NCBI GenBank assembly: GCA_030429545.1
Contig: JAUIFF010000007.1
Coordinates: 310,001 to 374,000 of the forward strand
Length of the DNA stretch: 64,000 nucleotides
Source: Polyangia bacterium
Lineage (GTDB): Bacteria > Myxococcota_A > Polyangia > Nannocystales > Nannocystaceae
Direction: 5' to 3'
Both the position numbers and the translations under genes were made by a program. The notes beneath the pieces are model-generated. The model ran no database searches, was not told the DNA's origin, and worked only from the letters and a program-made list of their open reading frames with translations. Of this stretch, positions 62,122-64,000 are shown in pieces; positions within the stretch are counted from its first letter, which is position 1, and every line of letters starts with the position of its first letter.

Positions 62122-62961
62122 TTACTTCCACCGCGGCGGACGTTTTTCGTCGCGGGCGTCACTGGCCTCGCGAAAATCCGGATGTTGCATGCAGATCGCC
62201 TGGGCCTGGGCCTCGGCTTCGATGGCCTCACGCAGGCCCATTTCGAGCTCGCGCTGCAACATGGATTTGGTCATACGGTTGGCAAAATGCGGCCCAGCGG
62301 CAATTTTTTTGGCCAGCAAAAACGCCTCGCGGTCGACATTTTGCCGGTCGGGTTCGTCGTCGACAACGCGGTTGGCCAGGCCGATTTGCGCACACCTGGG
62401 GGCATACACACGCTCTCCCGTGAGCAGGATTTCGCTGGCGAGCCCGAGCCCGACGATCCGTGGCAACAGGTAACTCGCGCCCATGTCGGCACCGCTGAGC
62501 CCGACCTGGGGAAACAAGAACGCGAAAAATGCATGTTCACCCATCACCCGCAAATCGCTGGCCAGGGCCATCACCGCACCTGCCCCGGCGGCCACCCGCT
62601 TGACGCTGGCGACGATCGGCAACTTGCACTCGCGCATGGCGTGGATCAGCTCGCCAGTCATTCGCGTAAACCGCAGTAAACCGTCCATGTCGCGGCCAAA
62701 CAGGTATTTGATGATGTCCTCGACATCGCCACCACTGCAAAAAGCCCGCCCCTCGCCCTGCAACACCAACGCCCGTGCCTCGCGGCGACGGTCGATCGCG
62801 AGGAAGAAATCGGTGAGCTCGCGGTAGACGGCAAACGTCAGGGCATTGAAGCGATCGGGTCGACTGAGGGTGATCACGCCAACCCCCTCGCGCTCTTCGT
62901 AGCGAAAGTGCTGGGGCGTGGGCAGGGGCAAGGGGCGTTCGTCGGGGGGAAGGTTGGACAT
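62122..62961 (-). CDS. Enoyl-CoA hydratase/isomerase family protein
   Basis: 279 residues. Crotonase fold: GVITLSRPDRFNALT, the oxyanion-hole segment EGRAFCSGGDVEDI, and the second oxyanion strand AAGAGAVMALASDLR. The catalytic Glu pair position reads PQVGLSGADMGASY, where Asp replaces one usual Glu, as in several aromatic-catabolic family members. It probably hydrates or cleaves the product of the dehydrogenase next door. The C-terminus is basic (RDEKRPPRWK). Its gene lies 60 bases from each neighbour (dehydrogenase 60, RidA 60), a regular spacing that supports one transcript. Confidence 0.93.
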   Translation of the reverse strand: MSNLPPDERPLPLPTPQHFRYEEREGVGVITLSRPDRFNALTFAVYRELTDFFLAIDRRREARALVLQGEGRAFCSGGDVEDIIKYLFGRDMDGLLRFTRMTGELIHAMRECKLPIVASVKRVAAGAGAVMALASDLRVMGEHAFFAFLFPQVGLSGADMGASYLLPRIVGLGLASEILLTGERVYAPRCAQIGLANRVVDDEPDRQNVDREAFLLAKKIAAGPHFANRMTKSMLQRELEMGLREAIEAEAQAQAICMQHPDFREASDARDEKRPPRWK

Positions 62962-63021
62962 GGTCAGTACTCGCAGGATCTTGATTTCAATGCCGATACA
63001 CTAAAAATCATGTATTTACAC

Positions 63022-63435
63022 CTAGGGTAACACGGCCAGCCCCTGGATCTCGACCATCGCCCGCGGCTCCAACAACGCGGCGACTTCGACCAGGGCCATG
63101 GCCGGAAAGTGCTTGCCCATGAGTTCGCGGTAAATGGCCCCAACCTCGACAATCCCGGCGATATACGGCTCTTTGTCGGTGACGTAGATCGTCAGGCTAA
63201 TGATGTGCCGGGGCTTGCCGCCGGCCGCCTCAACGACGTCGACAACATTTTGCAGGGCCTGGCGAAACTGCGGCACAAAGCCGCCGTCGACGATTTTTTC
63301 GTCGGTCCCCCAACCGATTTGCCCGGCGATGGCTAGGTACTCACCGCGGGCGGCCATGCCGTTGCTGTAGCCACGCGGCCGCGGCCAGCCGTCGGGCTGA
63401 ATGATCCGTTGATTTTTGGGTTGCTCGCTCGCCAT
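63022..63435 (-). CDS. RidA-family protein
   Basis: 137 residues. YjgF/YER057c/UK114 (RidA) fold: YSNGMAARGEYLAIAGQIG, the motif QNVVDVVEAAGG, ISLTIYVTD and the conserved Arg in LLEPRAMVEIQGLAVLP that binds the carboxylate of imine intermediates. Classic RidA hydrolyses 2-aminoacrylate; operon members often act on an imine made by the same pathway. It is the upstream gene of the leftward RidA-hydratase-dehydrogenase unit. Trimeric and cytoplasmic. TGTATTTACA (63011-63020) lies just past its stop. Confidence 0.9.
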   Translation of the reverse strand: MASEQPKNQRIIQPDGWPRPRGYSNGMAARGEYLAIAGQIGWGTDEKIVDGGFVPQFRQALQNVVDVVEAAGGKPRHIISLTIYVTDKEPYIAGIVEVGAIYRELMGKHFPAMALVEVAALLEPRAMVEIQGLAVLP

Positions 63436-63657
63436 GGCCCACAGTTTCGCAGCGCAGACGCGGCCGCGACAACCCGAGGGATTTCGCTTGGCTCACGTCC
63501 GTGAGAGCAGCTTGCCAAACCTGAGCCGATCTCGACGGGTTCACCCGGTTCGGCATGTTTCCTGAACTCGTCGCGGTTCAGCAAGCGGCCCGACCGACCG
63601 AGCAACATCGACGATGACCCTCGAACCGCCGTGCCCCTCCGACAACCGCACCAAAGT

Positions 63658-63687
63658 TGCTCACACAACGATTTTCGCGGCTATACT
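63658..63687 (+). promoter_or_regulatory. Candidate sigma-70-like promoter
   Basis: TTGCTC (63658-63663) and TATACT (63682-63687) with an 18-base spacer, seven bases before the GTG of the dienelactone hydrolase. It would make an almost leaderless transcript. Confidence 0.5.
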
Positions 63688-63693
63688 CAGGCC

Positions 63694-64000
63694 GTGCCAC
63701 TCCCCGACTTTGAGGCGACACAGTTTCGCTACAACGGTGTCTCGCGGACTGTGTTTCGCAAGGGCGAAGGCCCGGGGGTGGTGGTGATGCACGAGATCCC
63801 GGGGATTACCCCCGAGGTTGCGGACTTTGCCCGACGGGTGGCGGACCGCGGCCTGACCGTGGCCATGCCGCTGTTGTTTGGCACCCCTGAAAAACCGATG
63901 ACACCTGGCTATGCCCTTGGCCAGATCGCCCGGGCCTGTATTTCTCGGGAGTTTGCCGTGCTCGCCCGTCGCCGCTCGAGCCCGATCACCGATTGGCTGC
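63694..64000 (+). CDS. Dienelactone hydrolase family protein, 5' end only
   Basis: 102 codons from GTG 63694 to the window edge. VPLPDFEATQFRYNGVSRTV then GVVVMHEIPGITPEVADFAR, the oxyanion/His-Glu segment (MHEIxG) found in dienelactone hydrolases, and RRVADRGLTVAMPLLFGTPE. The nucleophile Cys/Ser is beyond the window. An alpha/beta hydrolase for lactone or ester cleavage; the neighbouring CoA enzymes and RidA make an aromatic-catabolic role plausible. It is divergent from RidA with 258 bases between them. Confidence 0.8.
   Translation, partial: MPLPDFEATQFRYNGVSRTVFRKGEGPGVVVMHEIPGITPEVADFARRVADRGLTVAMPLLFGTPEKPMTPGYALGQIARACISREFAVLARRRSSPITDWL

Larger units (their letters stand above)
1033..63020. 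repeat. Interspersed palindrome TGYANNTRCA, 38 copies
   Basis: Start positions of exact 10-base matches: 1033, 4436, 5559, 8670, 9682, 15629, 15695, 16236, 16994, 21912, 25362, 25964, 33315, 34304, 34319, 37272, 37710, 38079, 38662, 38996, 39546, 40566, 41194, 42837, 44583, 46238, 46570, 47083, 48315, 49252, 51698, 53192, 54212, 58106, 61210, 61618, 61889, 63011. The middle two bases vary freely. Many are extended to TTGYANNTRCAA. Thirty-one are within genes and seven between genes. The entry spans from first to last copy only; it is not one continuous element. Confidence 0.85.

Overview
The window looks like chromosomal DNA of a predatory, multicellular-type myxobacterium (Myxococcota), most like the Nannocystis/Plesiocystis/Enhygromyxa side of the group. 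The evidence is high G+C with G/C-ending codons, many lipoproteins with long Ser/Thr/Asp/Gly linkers, DUF4215 Cys-rich repeats, a MYXO-CTERM-like tail, a TIGR02996 repeat-companion domain, two 1210-residue Ser/Thr kinases carrying beta-propellers, and an ECF sigma factor beside one kinase. I see no rRNA, tRNA, CRISPR array, intact insertion sequence or prophage. The taxonomic call is inference.

Layout. 0-10 kb: an ABC-F ATPase (ybiT), a protein built from the N-terminal part of the RNA polymerase beta-prime subunit, small secreted and membrane proteins, a VWA lipoprotein and a PF10118 hydrolase. 10-26 kb: a WD40 Ser/Thr kinase, a hybrid-type membrane histidine kinase, a JmjC-like oxygenase, an AstE/AspA-family zinc hydrolase, a thrombospondin-3 lipoprotein, FHA and WGR/WD40 proteins, a YVTN-propeller phosphoesterase, and three stretches of decayed coding DNA. 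26-37 kb: aldo/keto reductase, a second VWA lipoprotein paralogue, the tolQ-tolR-tolA ... tolB locus, and divergently from it three related lipoproteins. 37-46 kb: SWIM/SNF2 ATPase, a CULT (cereblon-like) protein, SDR, RimK-RCK_C fusion with a RimB-like retropepsin, a solitary adenine DNA methyltransferase, QueD. 46-50 kb: CAP-domain lipoprotein, TonB-dependent receptor and HmuY-like lipoprotein (probable haem uptake). 50-64 kb: a 2099-residue LamG-repeat protein divergent from an ECF sigma/Ser-Thr kinase pair, then acyl-CoA dehydrogenase, enoyl-CoA hydratase, RidA and the start of a dienelactone hydrolase.

How the genes work together. The tol genes make an envelope-energising machine; its TonB/ExbBD-like proteins could also serve the TonB-dependent receptor. 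The ECF sigma factor and kinase 2 probably form a signalling pair. The CoA enzymes and RidA look like one catabolic set. Much of the rest is surface display (lipoproteins) and sensing.

The most unusual signal is not a gene. A short palindrome, TGYANNTRCA (often TTGYANNTRCAA), occurs 38 times by hand count, where an independent-base model with about 62% G+C predicts about two. Most copies lie inside genes, written in A/T-ending codons that otherwise are rare here, and several fall exactly on conserved protein motifs without changing them. It behaves like the cyanobacterial HIP1 class of highly iterated palindromes, but I do not recognise this sequence as a described family.
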